The notes: a model not told the origin generated them from the sequence alone. 64,000 nucleotides of DNA from Luteithermobacter gelatinilyticus (GCF_005849285.1 NZ_CP040517.1:2486501-2550500); one strand, 5' to 3'; positions 53,674-63,240 are shown, counted from the stretch's first letter. Numbers and translations are program-made.

Positions 53674-54754
53674 GAGCCTGCCTCCTTCCTTGTTCCAAAT
53701 CCTCACCGATTAATGCCAGACGGCTTTCGGCCTCCTGGATAAGGGTCATGATCAACTCCCGGCATGAGGGCAGATCCCGGATCAGCCCAGCGACCTGCCC
53801 TGCCGGCAGGATACCCTTTTCCGGATCCCCTTCCACCATAGCCTTCTGGATCAGCATGGGCGCGTTGGCCGCCATCAACGTCTGCCCCAGTGTCATGTCG
53901 GTTTTGCGCGACAGGGTCCAGGCTGTACACAGCAGATCCAGAAACGATGCCCTGGTCCGAGAACGGTATTTCAGTCCATTGACCACCCCCCGACACAACA
54001 TCGCCAGCGGGCCGGAGTGTTCCAGGCGGGCCAGAGTTTGGTTCATCACCATGCGTTGGGGCAGGCCATCCAGTTTTTCGGAAACAGGAATGCCCGTCAC
54101 CCGGGCCGACAGATAAGCCTGTTTGGTGGCTTCCGGCACAGGGCTTTCCGCCGTCAGCAGAAAACGGGTTCCCATGGCAATGCCAGCCGCTCCGAAAACA
54201 AGTGCAGCCGCCAGGCCGCGCCCGTCCCGGAAACCGCCGCAGGCCACCACCGGCACCTCCACCTGGTCCAGCACCTCCGCCAGTAACAACCAGGTAGGGG
54301 TAGCCCCAGTGTGGCCGCCGCCTTCGGTCCCCTGGCACACCAGGATATCCGCCCCCATCTCCACGGCCTTACGGGCGTGTTTACCAGCACCGATGGTCGG
54401 TACACATTTGATCCCGGCCGCCTTCAGCTTTTCAATCAGTTTTGCCGACGGTGCTCGCCCATAGCTCACGGCTTTGACCTGATAGTCGATACACAGGTCA
54501 ACAATTCTTTCCGCTCCCGGCTGGAAAGCATGAAAATTGACCCCAAAAGGCCGATCAGTGGCGGTTTTGATCCGTTTGACTTCCGCTTCGGCCTCTTCCG
54601 GCGTCATCACCGCCGCTGCCAGAAAACCAAAGGCTCCTGACGTAATACTGGCCAACACCAGATCCGAAGTGGAAACCCAGCCCATCGCTGTCTGGATAAC
54701 GGGATAATCGCATCCCAATTCCGCCGTCAGCGGAGTATGTCTTACGCGGCTCAT
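53651..54754 (-). CDS. ipdC: Nitronate monooxygenase-like flavoprotein, IpdC
   Basis: The 367-residue TIM-barrel FMN protein shows PVIQTAMGWVSTSDLVLA near 20, GFLAAAVMTPEEAE near 43, CQGTEGGGHTGATPT near 150 and VACGGFRDGRGLAAALVFGA near 180. It belongs to the nitronate monooxygenase family, but its place between ipdAB, echA20 and dehydrogenase genes matches actinobacterial IpdC, which acts on HIC-CoA intermediates. Start and stop overlap the neighbouring crotonase genes. Confidence 0.88.
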   Translation of the reverse strand: MSRVRHTPLTAELGCDYPVIQTAMGWVSTSDLVLASITSGAFGFLAAAVMTPEEAEAEVKRIKTATDRPFGVNFHAFQPGAERIVDLCIDYQVKAVSYGRAPSAKLIEKLKAAGIKCVPTIGAGKHARKAVEMGADILVCQGTEGGGHTGATPTWLLLAEVLDQVEVPVVACGGFRDGRGLAAALVFGAAGIAMGTRFLLTAESPVPEATKQAYLSARVTGIPVSEKLDGLPQRMVMNQTLARLEHSGPLAMLCRGVVNGLKYRSRTRASFLDLLCTAWTLSRKTDMTLGQTLMAANAPMLIQKAMVEGDPEKGILPAGQVAGLIRDLPSCRELIMTLIQEAESRLALIGEDLEQGRRQAHAGTHAG

Positions 54755-55659
54755 CAGCTTTCACCCTCCCCGGCCCGGGACTTGTTGGAACGGGCCATGG
54801 ACTTGCCATCAAAGCCGGCAATATAATCTCCCCGAGTCAGCTGGTTCTGGGCATGGGCAAAGTGATGCATGGCGAAGACCGCATCCATGCCGCTGCGTTT
54901 CCCCTGCAAATCCTCCATGTGGTTGACAGCCTGCTTGACCAACAGAAGCGCCAGGCGAGGCTGTTGTGCAATGGCCTGGGCCATGGCCGTCACGGTCGCC
55001 GCAAGGTGCGCACGCGGCACGACCCGGTTGACCATGCCCATCTGCCATGCCCGTTCTGCCGGCATGCGTTCTCCCAGAAACAGAAATTCCTTAGCAAGAC
55101 GCGGGTTGAGCTCATGGGCATGGGCGAAATATTCCACGCCGGGAAAGCCCATCTGCACCACCGGATCCTGGAAATAGGCGTCCTCGGAAGCGACAATCAG
55201 GTCACAAATCCACGCCAGCATCAGCCCGCCGGCAATACAGGCGCCATGCACCTGGGCAATGGTCGGTTTCGGGATGTCACGCCAGCGCCGACACATGCCC
55301 AGATAAACCTCCTGCTCCCGGATAAAGGCCTTCTCGGCACCGGGTTTATTGGCATGGTCATACCACATCAAACGGCGCTCAAAGGAGGCATGGAAGTCCC
55401 GGCCTGGCGTGCCGATGTCATGACCGGCAGAAAAATGTTTTCCTTCCCCCTGCAACACAATGACCTTGACGGCATCATCATCGGTGGCCCGGCGAAAGGC
55501 ATCATCCAGCGCATAGATCATCTGCGAGTTTTGGGCATTGTGATATTGCGGGCGGTTCAGGCTCACCCGCGCCACGGGCCCCTCTACCTCATACAAAACC
55601 GGTTCGTCGGTCTCATAAGTGGCCTTAGCGTCCACGGGGGGAATGGTCTCATCGCTCAT
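54754..55659 (-). CDS. echA20: Crotonase family ring-cleaving enzyme, EchA20-like
   Basis: The 301-residue crotonase is longer than average. It has VSLNRPQYHNAQNSQMIYAL near 34, GEGKHFSAGHDIGTPGRD near 72, VHGACIAGGLMLAWICDLIV near 135 and a C-terminal charged tail. In actinobacteria EchA20 opens ring D of the HIP CoA thioester by hydrolysis. Next to ipdAB and ipdC the assignment is well supported by context. The stop shares one base with ipdC start. Confidence 0.85.
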   Translation of the reverse strand: MSDETIPPVDAKATYETDEPVLYEVEGPVARVSLNRPQYHNAQNSQMIYALDDAFRRATDDDAVKVIVLQGEGKHFSAGHDIGTPGRDFHASFERRLMWYDHANKPGAEKAFIREQEVYLGMCRRWRDIPKPTIAQVHGACIAGGLMLAWICDLIVASEDAYFQDPVVQMGFPGVEYFAHAHELNPRLAKEFLFLGERMPAERAWQMGMVNRVVPRAHLAATVTAMAQAIAQQPRLALLLVKQAVNHMEDLQGKRSGMDAVFAMHHFAHAQNQLTRGDYIAGFDGKSMARSNKSRAGEGES

Positions 55660-56447
55660 GCCGCCCTCCTGTCGCCCGCGGGATTACCTTCAAACACCGT
55701 CGCCCGTAGATTATGGGGATCCAGAACCTCGCGGATCAGGCGCAGCTGCTCTTGGCTGGGTGCCGGAGTTGGGCCCAGCTCCGGCGCTTTATACAACTCA
55801 AACCCGGTCTGATCTTGCACCTCGTCAAAACTGACGCCCGGATGCAATGACACCACCCGGATGGCATGATCCGGCCCCTGAAAATCCATCACACATAAAT
55901 TCGTCACAATACGCCGGAGATCCAGATAAGGCGGTTTACGCCCATCAGGCCAGCGGGCCGGATTGTAGCCCACGGAACACACCACATCCACTTCCCCCGC
56001 CACAAAGGCCCGTGGACTATGATTGGGCACAAACATGGAATTGATATTATTGATGCTATTGCCGGGAAAACCCCGCACGCCGAGCAAGGCCGCCTTGGGC
56101 CTATCATATGCCCCGATCGCGGAAATATTCATTTGCCCGAAACGGTCTACCTGAACAGGCCCGACGAAACAATGCCGCTGACCGCGATAGACAATATCAA
56201 AGACCCGTTCATAGGTCATCAGTCCTTCGATTTTCGGGCGATAATCCCCCCGCGGGCCAAGCGGCACCGGCTCGGACACAAGATAAGCCTCGCCATCAGT
56301 CATCATCAGATCTGGCGCCAAAGTCAGTTTCGCCAGCCCCCCCGCCAGCCGCGGCACCACACCAATAAGGGTGGCAAGTTTTTCCCCGTCGCCGCGAAAG
56401 GCTTCCGCCCCGGCGCATATACAAAGTTCTGCCAGACTATAGTCCAT
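55656..56447 (-). CDS. ipdB: CoA-transferase-like ring hydrolase, IpdB subunit
   Basis: The 263-residue beta subunit has the family I CoA-transferase fold (AELCICAGAEAFRGDGEKLA near 6, GPVQVDRFGQMNISAIG near 95, GFPGNSINNINSMFVPN near 130). In IpdAB this fold hydrolyses ring C of the COCHEA-CoA intermediate in place of transferring CoA. The ATG is 10 bp after the ipdA stop, and its stop overlaps echA20 start (ATGA). Confidence 0.87.
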   Translation of the reverse strand: MDYSLAELCICAGAEAFRGDGEKLATLIGVVPRLAGGLAKLTLAPDLMMTDGEAYLVSEPVPLGPRGDYRPKIEGLMTYERVFDIVYRGQRHCFVGPVQVDRFGQMNISAIGAYDRPKAALLGVRGFPGNSINNINSMFVPNHSPRAFVAGEVDVVCSVGYNPARWPDGRKPPYLDLRRIVTNLCVMDFQGPDHAIRVVSLHPGVSFDEVQDQTGFELYKAPELGPTPAPSQEQLRLIREVLDPHNLRATVFEGNPAGDRRAA

Positions 56448-56457
56448 GAACCTCTCC

Positions 56458-57333
56458 TCAGAATACCGGCAACGGCAAGCGGCGGATCATTCCCGCACCA
56501 CCCACGGCCGCGCGGTAGCTTTCTTCATCCCGGCCATCAATATAACTGCCACGATAGTCCGCAAATGCCGCCCCCGTAGCTTTGGAATATTCCCCCAGAT
56601 GATCGATATCTATGCCATAGCCGGGCGCACAGGAGGTAGGATGCGCCCCGAACGGCACCTCACACACCCCATGCACCAGCGCGCGTTCAATCGGCATGCG
56701 CAAGGCCATCTCCGGGCTGTCGAACTCCGCCGTCTCCACCAGTTCCTCACAGGTCAGAAACGCCCGCTCTGCGGCCCGGCAAAACCATTCGTCAAAAAAC
56801 GGGTCGGGTCCGTAAATCCAAGAATTGCCTTTCACATCAGCCTTGTTCACATGCACAATTGCCGCATCCAGCTTCAAGGCCGGCATGGCCACAAGTTCTT
56901 CATTGTCTTCATAAGGCGAACGGATGCATTTAAGCCCCGGATTGTATCGCAACACATCAGTCGCCACTCCGACCCGCGTCGGCAAAAACGGCAGACGCAT
57001 CGCGGCCGCCTTCAGGCCCAGCTGCACCATTCCCTCATCCAGTTCCATCACGTCGAACGCTCCGACCTGACGCGCGCGGCGAAAATGCGCATCCAGCGGA
57101 AACACATCCAGCGAAACAAACCCGAAAATCAGCTTTCTGATTTTTCCGGCACTGGCCAAAAGGCCCACATCCGGCCCGCCGTAACTGACGATCGTCAGAT
57201 CCTTAAGGTCACTGCGCAGGATTTCCCGGATCACGGCCATAGGTTTACGCCGGCCGCCCCAACCGCCAATGCCGATGGTCATGCCGTCGCGCAATTCACC
57301 GACCAGTTCGGACAAAGACAAACTCTTATCCAT
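56458..57333 (-). CDS. ipdA: CoA-transferase-like ring hydrolase, IpdA subunit
   Basis: The 291-residue alpha subunit has ELRDGMTIGIGGWGGRRKPM near 12, the CoA-transferase entry loop, then VSYGGPDVGLLASAGKIRKL near 48 and VHVNKADVKGNSWIYGPDPF near 165. With ipdB it forms the heteromeric hydrolase that opens the last steroid ring. It directly follows the extradiol dioxygenase gene by 3 bp, and GGGAGGG precedes the ATG. Confidence 0.88.
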   Translation of the reverse strand: MDKSLSLSELVGELRDGMTIGIGGWGGRRKPMAVIREILRSDLKDLTIVSYGGPDVGLLASAGKIRKLIFGFVSLDVFPLDAHFRRARQVGAFDVMELDEGMVQLGLKAAAMRLPFLPTRVGVATDVLRYNPGLKCIRSPYEDNEELVAMPALKLDAAIVHVNKADVKGNSWIYGPDPFFDEWFCRAAERAFLTCEELVETAEFDSPEMALRMPIERALVHGVCEVPFGAHPTSCAPGYGIDIDHLGEYSKATGAAFADYRGSYIDGRDEESYRAAVGGAGMIRRLPLPVF

Positions 57334-57336
57334 GTC

Positions 57337-58296
57337 TCATCCCTCCCCCCGGGGAAACTGGTAGTCATGCCCCCAGATATCGCCGCTTGTGCTTTGTGTC
57401 GCGGTGAAGGCGGACCAGTCCTGAACCTGCAGCCCATCATAACCGAATTCAAATCCAATACCCCCCGGCGCCATCACATAGAAGGAAACCATATTGTCAT
57501 TGGAATGTCGCCCGAGAGAGGCAAGAAACGGCACGCCGGCCTCTTTGGCCCGATCCATGGCCAGCCCGACTTCATCTAGCGTGCCCACCTCGGCCATGAT
57601 ATGCACCACACCCGAAGGCGTATCAAAATTATACAGGCCCAGACTGTGATGCCGCGGATTGTCCGCATGCAGAAACAGAATTCGTTGATTGGGCAAGCCG
57701 TCTCCGGGCGGCGGCAAAACAAGGTCATCGCTGATGCCGAACCCCAGCAGATCACAATAAAATGCCGAGACCGCCTCAATCTCCGGCGCCGGCAGGACCA
57801 GATGCCCCAGCCCCATCTCGCCGGTAATAAATTCCTTGACATATTCCGTTGCCCGGTATGGCTCCGACGCCGGTTTTCGACCATAAAACAGCTCAAAACG
57901 GTTGCCGGCCGGATCCTGCGTGATGACGAATCTTTCCACTGCCCGAAGCGCCGCGTCATCAGTCTGCCCTTCGGTCACCGACATACCTGCCGTCTCCAGA
58001 CGCCGGCACAGCAGATCAAAGGTAGCCTCGTCTCCCGCATCCCAGCCGGCGGCGACGTACCCCTCCCGATCGCCAGGCCCCTCTTGATCGCCAGGCCCCT
58101 CTTGATCGCCAGGCCCCTCTTGATCAGCCGGAATAATCATATAACGGAACGGCGCCTCATCCATGCGCAGAAAACGCTCTCCTCCCGGACCCGGCTGATC
58201 CACGGGCCTCATACCCAGGATATTGGCGCCAAACGCCACCCAGTCATCCGGTTTCGCCATCCGAAGAATAATATAACCCAGATTGGCTACAGACAT
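57337..58296 (-). CDS. hsaC: Extradiol dioxygenase of steroid A-ring cleavage (VOC fold)
   Basis: The 319-residue protein is a two-module type I extradiol dioxygenase, matching HsaC/BphC. The metal ligands are visible in the second module: the His in MGLGHLVLPAPEIEA near 165, the His in SGVVHIMAEVGTLDEVG near 235 and the Glu in GIGFEFGYDGLQV near 287. HsaC meta-cleaves 3,4-DHSA. The ATG at 58296 follows AGGGAGGGAG. An 18-bp unit is repeated three times in the linker of the first module, giving DQEGPG repeats not expected in the family. Its own promoter lies upstream, after the hsaF stop. Confidence 0.9.
   Translation of the reverse strand: MSVANLGYIILRMAKPDDWVAFGANILGMRPVDQPGPGGERFLRMDEAPFRYMIIPADQEGPGDQEGPGDQEGPGDREGYVAAGWDAGDEATFDLLCRRLETAGMSVTEGQTDDAALRAVERFVITQDPAGNRFELFYGRKPASEPYRATEYVKEFITGEMGLGHLVLPAPEIEAVSAFYCDLLGFGISDDLVLPPPGDGLPNQRILFLHADNPRHHSLGLYNFDTPSGVVHIMAEVGTLDEVGLAMDRAKEAGVPFLASLGRHSNDNMVSFYVMAPGGIGFEFGYDGLQVQDWSAFTATQSTSGDIWGHDYQFPRGEG
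58068..58121. repeat. Three 18-bp tandem repeats inside hsaC
   Basis: GATCGCCAGGCCCCTCTT occurs three times in direct tandem. Read in the gene it gives DQEGPG repeats near residue 65 of the dioxygenase. Confidence 0.9.
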
Positions 58297-58335
58297 GCTC
58301 CCTCCCTTCAATATGCGAATCTAGTAATAATTTAT

Positions 58336-58391
58336 ATTATAAAACCACTTTATGCAAATTATTTTGGGATAAATTTTACGAATTTAATTTA
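58336..58391 (-). promoter_or_regulatory. hsaC promoter and TTACGAA motif
   Basis: A perfect TATAAT lies on the minus strand at 58336-58341, 40 bp before the hsaC start, in an AT-rich gap of 79 bp. TTACGAATTTAATTTA (58376-58391, plus strand) covers the hsaF stop codon and matches 15 of 16 bases of a site before hsaA. Confidence 0.5.
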
Positions 58392-59419
58392 TTTTTGGTC
58401 AAATCCAGGGCCACATCAACAATCATGTCTTCCTGTCCGCCGACCATTTCGCGCGCCCCCAGTTCCACCAGAATTTCCCGCACATCAAGGCCGTATTCCG
58501 CCGCGGCCCTTTCCGCATGACGTAGAAAAGAGGAATATACGCCGGCATATCCAAGGGACAGCGTTTCCCGGTCCACCCGCACCGGCCGGTCCTGTAGGGG
58601 CCGCACCAGATCTTCGGCCGCATCCATCAACCTGAAAAGGTCACAATTGTGCCGCCAGCCCTTGCGACTGGCAGCGGCAACAAACACTTCCAGCGGCGCA
58701 TTGCCCGCTCCCGCCCCCATGGCGGCAAGGGACGCATCCACCCGTCGCGCCCCACTTTGAACCGCCACCAGGGAATTGGCTACTCCCAACGCCAGATTAT
58801 GATGGGCATGTACTCCGCGTTCGGTTTCCGGCTTCAAGACGGCATCAAACGCCTCCAGCCGCGCCTGGATGCCATCCATATCCAGCGCGCCCCCGGAATC
58901 GGTGACATATACACATTGGGCCCCGTATGACTCCATGAGCCTGGCCTGGTCGGCAAGCGTTTGCGGATCAGTCATGTGACTCATCATCAGAAACCCGACC
59001 GTATCCATGCCCAGCTCCCGGGCCATACCGATATGTTGGCGGGCCACATCCGCCTCGGTACAATGGGTCGCCACCCGCACCGACCTCACCCCAAGCTCAT
59101 ATGCCTGTTTCAGCTCCTCAACAGTGGCAATGCCCGGCAGGATCAGCGTTGTCAGAACCGCCCGCTCAACCACCTCCGCCACGGCGGCGATCCACTCCCA
59201 ATCGGTATGAGCGCCAAAGCCGTAATTGAAACTGCTGCCATTGAGCCCGTCACCATGAGCGATTTCAATGGCATCCACCCCTGCCTCATCCAGCGCCCGG
59301 GCAATGGCTTGCACATGGTCCAGACTGTATTGATGGCGGATGGCATGCATCCCATCACGCAATGTAACATCCTGGATATAAAGGTTTTCCCGGGTAGGAT
59401 CGTTCAGTTTGCCCGTCAT
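58376..59419 (-). CDS. hsaF: 4-hydroxy-2-oxoacid aldolase
   Basis: The 347-residue class II aldolase of the DmpG/HsaF family has [18 protein letters not shown] near 13, [15 protein letters not shown] near 55, [13 protein letters not shown] near 170 and the metal His pair in [14 protein letters not shown] near 200. It cleaves 4-hydroxy-2-oxohexanoate or -valerate to pyruvate and an aldehyde, which is passed to the partner dehydrogenase. The start overlaps hsaG (ATGA). It closes the operon. Confidence 0.95.
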   Translation of the reverse strand: MTGKLNDPTRENLYIQDVTLRDGMHAIRHQYSLDHVQAIARALDEAGVDAIEIAHGDGLNGSSFNYGFGAHTDWEWIAAVAEVVERAVLTTLILPGIATVEELKQAYELGVRSVRVATHCTEADVARQHIGMARELGMDTVGFLMMSHMTDPQTLADQARLMESYGAQCVYVTDSGGALDMDGIQARLEAFDAVLKPETERGVHAHHNLALGVANSLVAVQSGARRVDASLAAMGAGAGNAPLEVFVAAASRKGWRHNCDLFRLMDAAEDLVRPLQDRPVRVDRETLSLGYAGVYSSFLRHAERAAAEYGLDVREILVELGAREMVGGQEDMIVDVALDLTKNKLNS

Positions 59420-60354
59420 GCTGCTGCTCCGAAATGTTTGATGGCCAGACGCTCCGCCGTCGCCAGGCCGGCAGACGTCATAATGTCCAGATTGCCCGCA
59501 TAGGGCGGCAGATAGTGGCCGGCCCCCTCCACTTCGAGGAAAATGGACGTCTTCACCCCCGAAAACATCCCATATCCCGGTATGTTCAGCGGGCTGTTAT
59601 GCCCGAACCGCTCAAACTGCACCTCCTGCTTCAGCCGGTAGCCCGGCACATATGCCTGAACCTCCTGCACCATAGCCGCAACAGACTCCGCGATTTCCGT
59701 CTCCTCGGCACCTTCGGAAAGGGTATAGACCGTATCCCGCATGATCATGGGCGGTTCCGCCGGATTAAGAATAATGATAGCCTTGCCGCGCTTGGCGCCG
59801 CCGATGACCTCAACCCCTTTTTTTGTAGTCCGAGTAAATTCATCCAGATTAGCCCGCGTGCCGGGCCCGGCCGAACGTGAGGAAACCGAAGCAACAATTT
59901 CCGCATAAGGTAGAGCTTGCGAAACCCGCCGGACGGCATACACCATGGGAATCGTGGCCTGCCCCCCACAGGTCACCATATTCACATTCTGCTGATCCAG
60001 GTGATCCTCCATATTCACCACTGGCACGCAATAAGGACCAATGGCCGCAGGAGTGAGATCCACCATATATTTGCCATCCATGCGGCAGATGTCGTTATGA
60101 TAGGCGTGCGCTTTGGCGGACGTGGCGTCAAATACGATCCGCACCTCCTGCCATTCCGGCAACATCCGGGCGCCGTCAATGCCGTCATGACTTGTGGCAA
60201 TACCCAGCGACCGCGCCCGCGCCAGGCCCTCTGACTCCGGATCAATCCCGATCACAACAGCAAGTTCGAGATGGGCGGAAGTTTCGCGGATCTTGATCAT
60301 CAGATCCGTGCCGATATTGCCCGATCCGATAATGGCACATTTTGTCTTCGGCAT
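59416..60354 (-). CDS. hsaG: Acylating acetaldehyde/propionaldehyde dehydrogenase
   Basis: The 312-residue enzyme has [17 protein letters not shown] near 6 for NAD, the nucleophile Cys in [17 protein letters not shown] near 130, and [17 protein letters not shown] near 160. It turns the channelled aldehyde into acyl-CoA and forms a complex with the aldolase. The ATG at 60354 follows GAGGAAAATC; a GTG four codons earlier overlaps the hydratase stop. It overlaps the aldolase start. Confidence 0.94.
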   Translation of the reverse strand: MPKTKCAIIGSGNIGTDLMIKIRETSAHLELAVVIGIDPESEGLARARSLGIATSHDGIDGARMLPEWQEVRIVFDATSAKAHAYHNDICRMDGKYMVDLTPAAIGPYCVPVVNMEDHLDQQNVNMVTCGGQATIPMVYAVRRVSQALPYAEIVASVSSRSAGPGTRANLDEFTRTTKKGVEVIGGAKRGKAIIILNPAEPPMIMRDTVYTLSEGAEETEIAESVAAMVQEVQAYVPGYRLKQEVQFERFGHNSPLNIPGYGMFSGVKTSIFLEVEGAGHYLPPYAGNLDIMTSAGLATAERLAIKHFGAAA

Positions 60355-60362
60355 GATTTTCC

Positions 60363-61148
60363 TCACTTGAATTGAACTTTTGCCTCCCCGATCCCGGGCA
60401 CACTCATATGCAAAACATCGCCAGGTTCCACCGGCTCCAGCGGCACCAGAGACCCCGACAAAATGATTTCTCCCGCCTTGAAGGGAATACCGAACGCCCC
60501 CAATGTATTGGCAAGCCAGGCCACAGCATTTTGTGGCGCCCCCTGAACCGCCGCACCGCGTCCCTCGCTCAGGAACCGGCCGTTTTTATGCACCTTCACC
60601 ACACAGGCCGACAGATCCACATTTCGCGGATCAACCCGGTCCCGCCCCAGGACAAAAACGCCACAGGAAGCATTATCGGCCACCGTGTCCTGAATTTTGA
60701 TTTTCCATCCCTCAATACGAGAATCCACAATTTCAAAACACGGCGTGACATAGTCGGTCGCTTCCAGGACCTGCTCCGCCGTCACGCCCGGCCCCTGCAG
60801 ATCCTGCTTCAACACAAAGGCCAATTCGGCTTCCGCCCGGGGCTGAATCAACCGCCCGGTCTCCACGCTTGCATTCCTGATGAGCATGGCGTCCGTCAAA
60901 AATCCAAAATCCGGTTCAAAAACCCCCAACATGTCCTGAACGGCCTGACTGGTCACACCAATCTTCTTGCCAATAACCCGTTCCCCATTTCCCTGAAGCC
61001 GCTGATCCAGAAACGCCCGAGAGATGGCATAGGCATCCCCAAGGTCCATGTCCGGCAGCCGGTCCGTCAGGGCTGGCACGGGTTGGCGCGTCTCCATCGC
61101 CAAGAACAGCTCCCGCCCCAGATGACAGCAGGTTTCCTGCGTCAACAT
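60363..61148 (-). CDS. hsaE: 2-hydroxypenta/hexa-2,4-dienoate hydratase
   Basis: The 261-residue protein belongs to the fumarylacetoacetase-like hydratases (MhpD/HsaE). It has [21 protein letters not shown] near 65, the metal ligands in [15 protein letters not shown] near 105 with Glu-x-Glu, and [20 protein letters not shown] near 145. It adds water to the dienol made by the ring hydrolase. The ATG at 61148 follows GGGGGAG directly after the hsaD stop. Confidence 0.93.
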   Translation of the reverse strand: MLTQETCCHLGRELFLAMETRQPVPALTDRLPDMDLGDAYAISRAFLDQRLQGNGERVIGKKIGVTSQAVQDMLGVFEPDFGFLTDAMLIRNASVETGRLIQPRAEAELAFVLKQDLQGPGVTAEQVLEATDYVTPCFEIVDSRIEGWKIKIQDTVADNASCGVFVLGRDRVDPRNVDLSACVVKVHKNGRFLSEGRGAAVQGAPQNAVAWLANTLGAFGIPFKAGEIILSGSLVPLEPVEPGDVLHMSVPGIGEAKVQFK

Positions 61149-61150
61149 CT

Positions 61151-61981
61151 TCACTCCCCCTCTTTGAGAAAATTCAGACAGGCCCGGTTGAACATGTCCG
61201 CATGTTCCATCATGACCCAATGACCACAGTCGGGAACAATCTCACAACGGCACCTGGCACATTGGGTGCGGAATTTTTCTGCGCCGGAAACGGGACAGAA
61301 GCCATCTTCCCGTCCCCAGAACACCAGAACCGGACAGGCAATCTCCCCCAGACGCGGGGCAAGATTGGGAATCTTCATGCGCGAAAGCACATCGCGGGGC
61401 TGGGTCTGGAGAATGACAAACCGCTCCTCGACCAGCTCCGGCGTGACAACCGACGGATCGTAAGTCAGTGTCTGAAGCACCTCCCGCAAGGCCGCCCTGT
61501 CCATGCCCCCCGCCACGAAACGGGCAATCATGTTTTTCATGCCGGGCATGGCCAGATACGTTTCCAGATCCTCGACCCCCCCGGGGGCCATCATCACCAT
61601 CCGCTCCACAAATTCCGGGTGATCCAGCGCGATCTTGAGGCTGACGGCCCCGCCCAGCGAATTGCCCACCAGCGCGCATCGCCTCACCCCCAGCGCCTCC
61701 AGCGCCTGTTTTAGTGTTTGCGCAAAAAAATCCAGGGTATAATCAATGCCCTCCGGCTTGTCGCTATAGCCAAAACCGATCATATCCGGCACGATCACCC
61801 GATAACCGGCTGCAGCAAAGGCTTCTATATTCAACTTGAAGTTGCTGTAGCCGCTGGCCCCGGGACCGCTGCCATGCACAAAAACAACTGCTGGCCCCTT
61901 GCCCCTCTCATGATAATGCAGCCGGTATTCTCCGGCCCTGACAAACGCGCCGCGCGGCGGCGCTCCGTTTCTGTCGCGCAT
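61151..61981 (-). CDS. hsaD: Meta-cleavage product hydrolase (alpha/beta fold)
   Basis: The 276-residue alpha/beta hydrolase has the oxyanion block VHGSGPGASGYSNF near 35, the nucleophile Ser in LVGNSLGGAVSLKIA near 108, the Asp in GREDGFCPV near 225 and the His in PDCGHWVMMEHAD near 255. In the steroid route it splits the 4,9-DSHA ring-fission product to HIP (DOHNAA) and a dienoate. The ATG at 61981 is used because the longer frame begins TTG without a ribosome site. It lies 42 bp after hsaA. Confidence 0.93.
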   Translation of the reverse strand: MRDRNGAPPRGAFVRAGEYRLHYHERGKGPAVVFVHGSGPGASGYSNFKLNIEAFAAAGYRVIVPDMIGFGYSDKPEGIDYTLDFFAQTLKQALEALGVRRCALVGNSLGGAVSLKIALDHPEFVERMVMMAPGGVEDLETYLAMPGMKNMIARFVAGGMDRAALREVLQTLTYDPSVVTPELVEERFVILQTQPRDVLSRMKIPNLAPRLGEIACPVLVFWGREDGFCPVSGAEKFRTQCARCRCEIVPDCGHWVMMEHADMFNRACLNFLKEGE

Positions 61982-62023
61982 TGTCGTGTCCCGTTCTGTC
62001 AAGATGAAAGTCAGCTTTCGCGC

Positions 62024-63187
62024 TCAGACGAACTGATCCTGGTTTTCGGCCCCCAGATACATCCCCCCGTAATTACGGGCAAATCCCACGGGATTGTTGG
62101 CCACATGGGCGCGGGCGATATGAATATCGTGCCAGATGTTCTGGATCGGCGCCCCTGTAAAGACGCTGCGCCCCCCTGCCACATCAAACAACATGTCCAC
62201 CACCTTGATCATTTTTTCGATCACCAAGCTTGCCTGGTAACGATATTTCACCCGGTCGATCATGGGAATTTCCCGCCCGGCGGAAACACAGTCCATCATG
62301 GCGTCAAAATTACGGAACAGAACAAGCTCTGTCTCATCAATGATATTGGCGGCTTCCGCAACCCGGCGGGTGATGTCCGGGTCAGTCTGTAATTTGGTCG
62401 GATCGGTACTGCTGCTGGCGGCATTATCCCGAAACAGCCGAAGCGCGCGCCGGGCCGCCCCAATGGCCGGCGTGGACACCACACGTACAAAAAACTGCGC
62501 CCAGGGAATACTGTAGATGGGATCGTCCTGCTCATGCCGGGCAAGAAAACCGTCGATGCGCTTATGGGTTCGATAGTCCGGCACAAACACCGGTTCTTCA
62601 ATAACAATATCGTTGGAGCCCGTCCCCTGTAGCCCCATGGCAAACCAGGTATCCTCAATACGATAGTCCGCCCCCGGCACCAGAAAAGTCCGATAACCTT
62701 CGCCTTTTACGATTCCCCCCAGCAGCGCCCAACTACAATGATCGGCCCCGGAACTCCAGCCCCAGCGGCCAGACAGCATAAATCCGCCATCGCAAGGCTC
62801 CACCTTTGCCCCGACGGGATTGTAGGAACTGCTGATACAAACATCCGGCCCGGCGGCATAAACCTCATCCCGCGCCTGGCGGGACATCAGCGCCAGCTGA
62901 AAGGCGTGCACTGCGACAACGCCGCCAACCCAGGCCGCGCTCATATCCCGCTCGGCAATTTCCATCTGTGCCCTAAAAAACGCCTGCGGTGAAACGGCAA
63001 GTCCCCCATGATTTTTGGGCAACAACGAGCGGATAAATCCGGCGGCCTTCAAATCCGCCATGGTCTGCGCCGACAACCGCCGCACCCGACGACCTTCTTC
63101 GCCCCGCTCCTCAATACCATCAAGATAGGGGGCAATATTTATGCCCTCATAGTCGCCCCCCGTGATCGCTTCCGCATAGTCGTTCAT
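62024..63187 (-). CDS. hsaA: Flavin-dependent 3-HSA hydroxylase, oxygenase component
   Basis: The 387-residue protein is related to acyl-CoA dehydrogenases but belongs to the group D flavin monooxygenases (HsaA). It has SLLPKNHGGLAVSPQAFFRA near 55, the flavin stretch SGRWGWSSGADHCSWALLGG near 140 and ARNYGGMYLGAE near the end. With reduced flavin from a partner reductase it hydroxylates 3-HSA to the catechol cleaved by HsaC. No hsaB reductase gene is visible here. It heads the A/B-ring operon, with a special leader described below. Confidence 0.92.
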   Translation of the reverse strand: MNDYAEAITGGDYEGINIAPYLDGIEERGEEGRRVRRLSAQTMADLKAAGFIRSLLPKNHGGLAVSPQAFFRAQMEIAERDMSAAWVGGVVAVHAFQLALMSRQARDEVYAAGPDVCISSSYNPVGAKVEPCDGGFMLSGRWGWSSGADHCSWALLGGIVKGEGYRTFLVPGADYRIEDTWFAMGLQGTGSNDIVIEEPVFVPDYRTHKRIDGFLARHEQDDPIYSIPWAQFFVRVVSTPAIGAARRALRLFRDNAASSSTDPTKLQTDPDITRRVAEAANIIDETELVLFRNFDAMMDCVSAGREIPMIDRVKYRYQASLVIEKMIKVVDMLFDVAGGRSVFTGAPIQNIWHDIHIARAHVANNPVGFARNYGGMYLGAENQDQFV

Positions 63188-63193
63188 TATGAT

Positions 63194-63235
63194 CTCTCCC
63201 GTTTAGACAAAATTGTTATGCCATAAACGGGAGAG
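63194..63235 (-). promoter_or_regulatory. 12-bp perfect inverted repeat over the hsaA ribosome site
   Basis: CTCTCCCGTTTA (63194-63205) and TAAACGGGAGAG (63224-63235) are exact complements with an 18-base spacer. The arm next to the gene holds the hsaA ribosome site (GGGAGAG). In RNA the hairpin would hide that site. As DNA the arms would straddle a weak -10 (CATAAC, 63215-63220). Confidence 0.6.
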
Positions 63236-63240
63236 GATTG

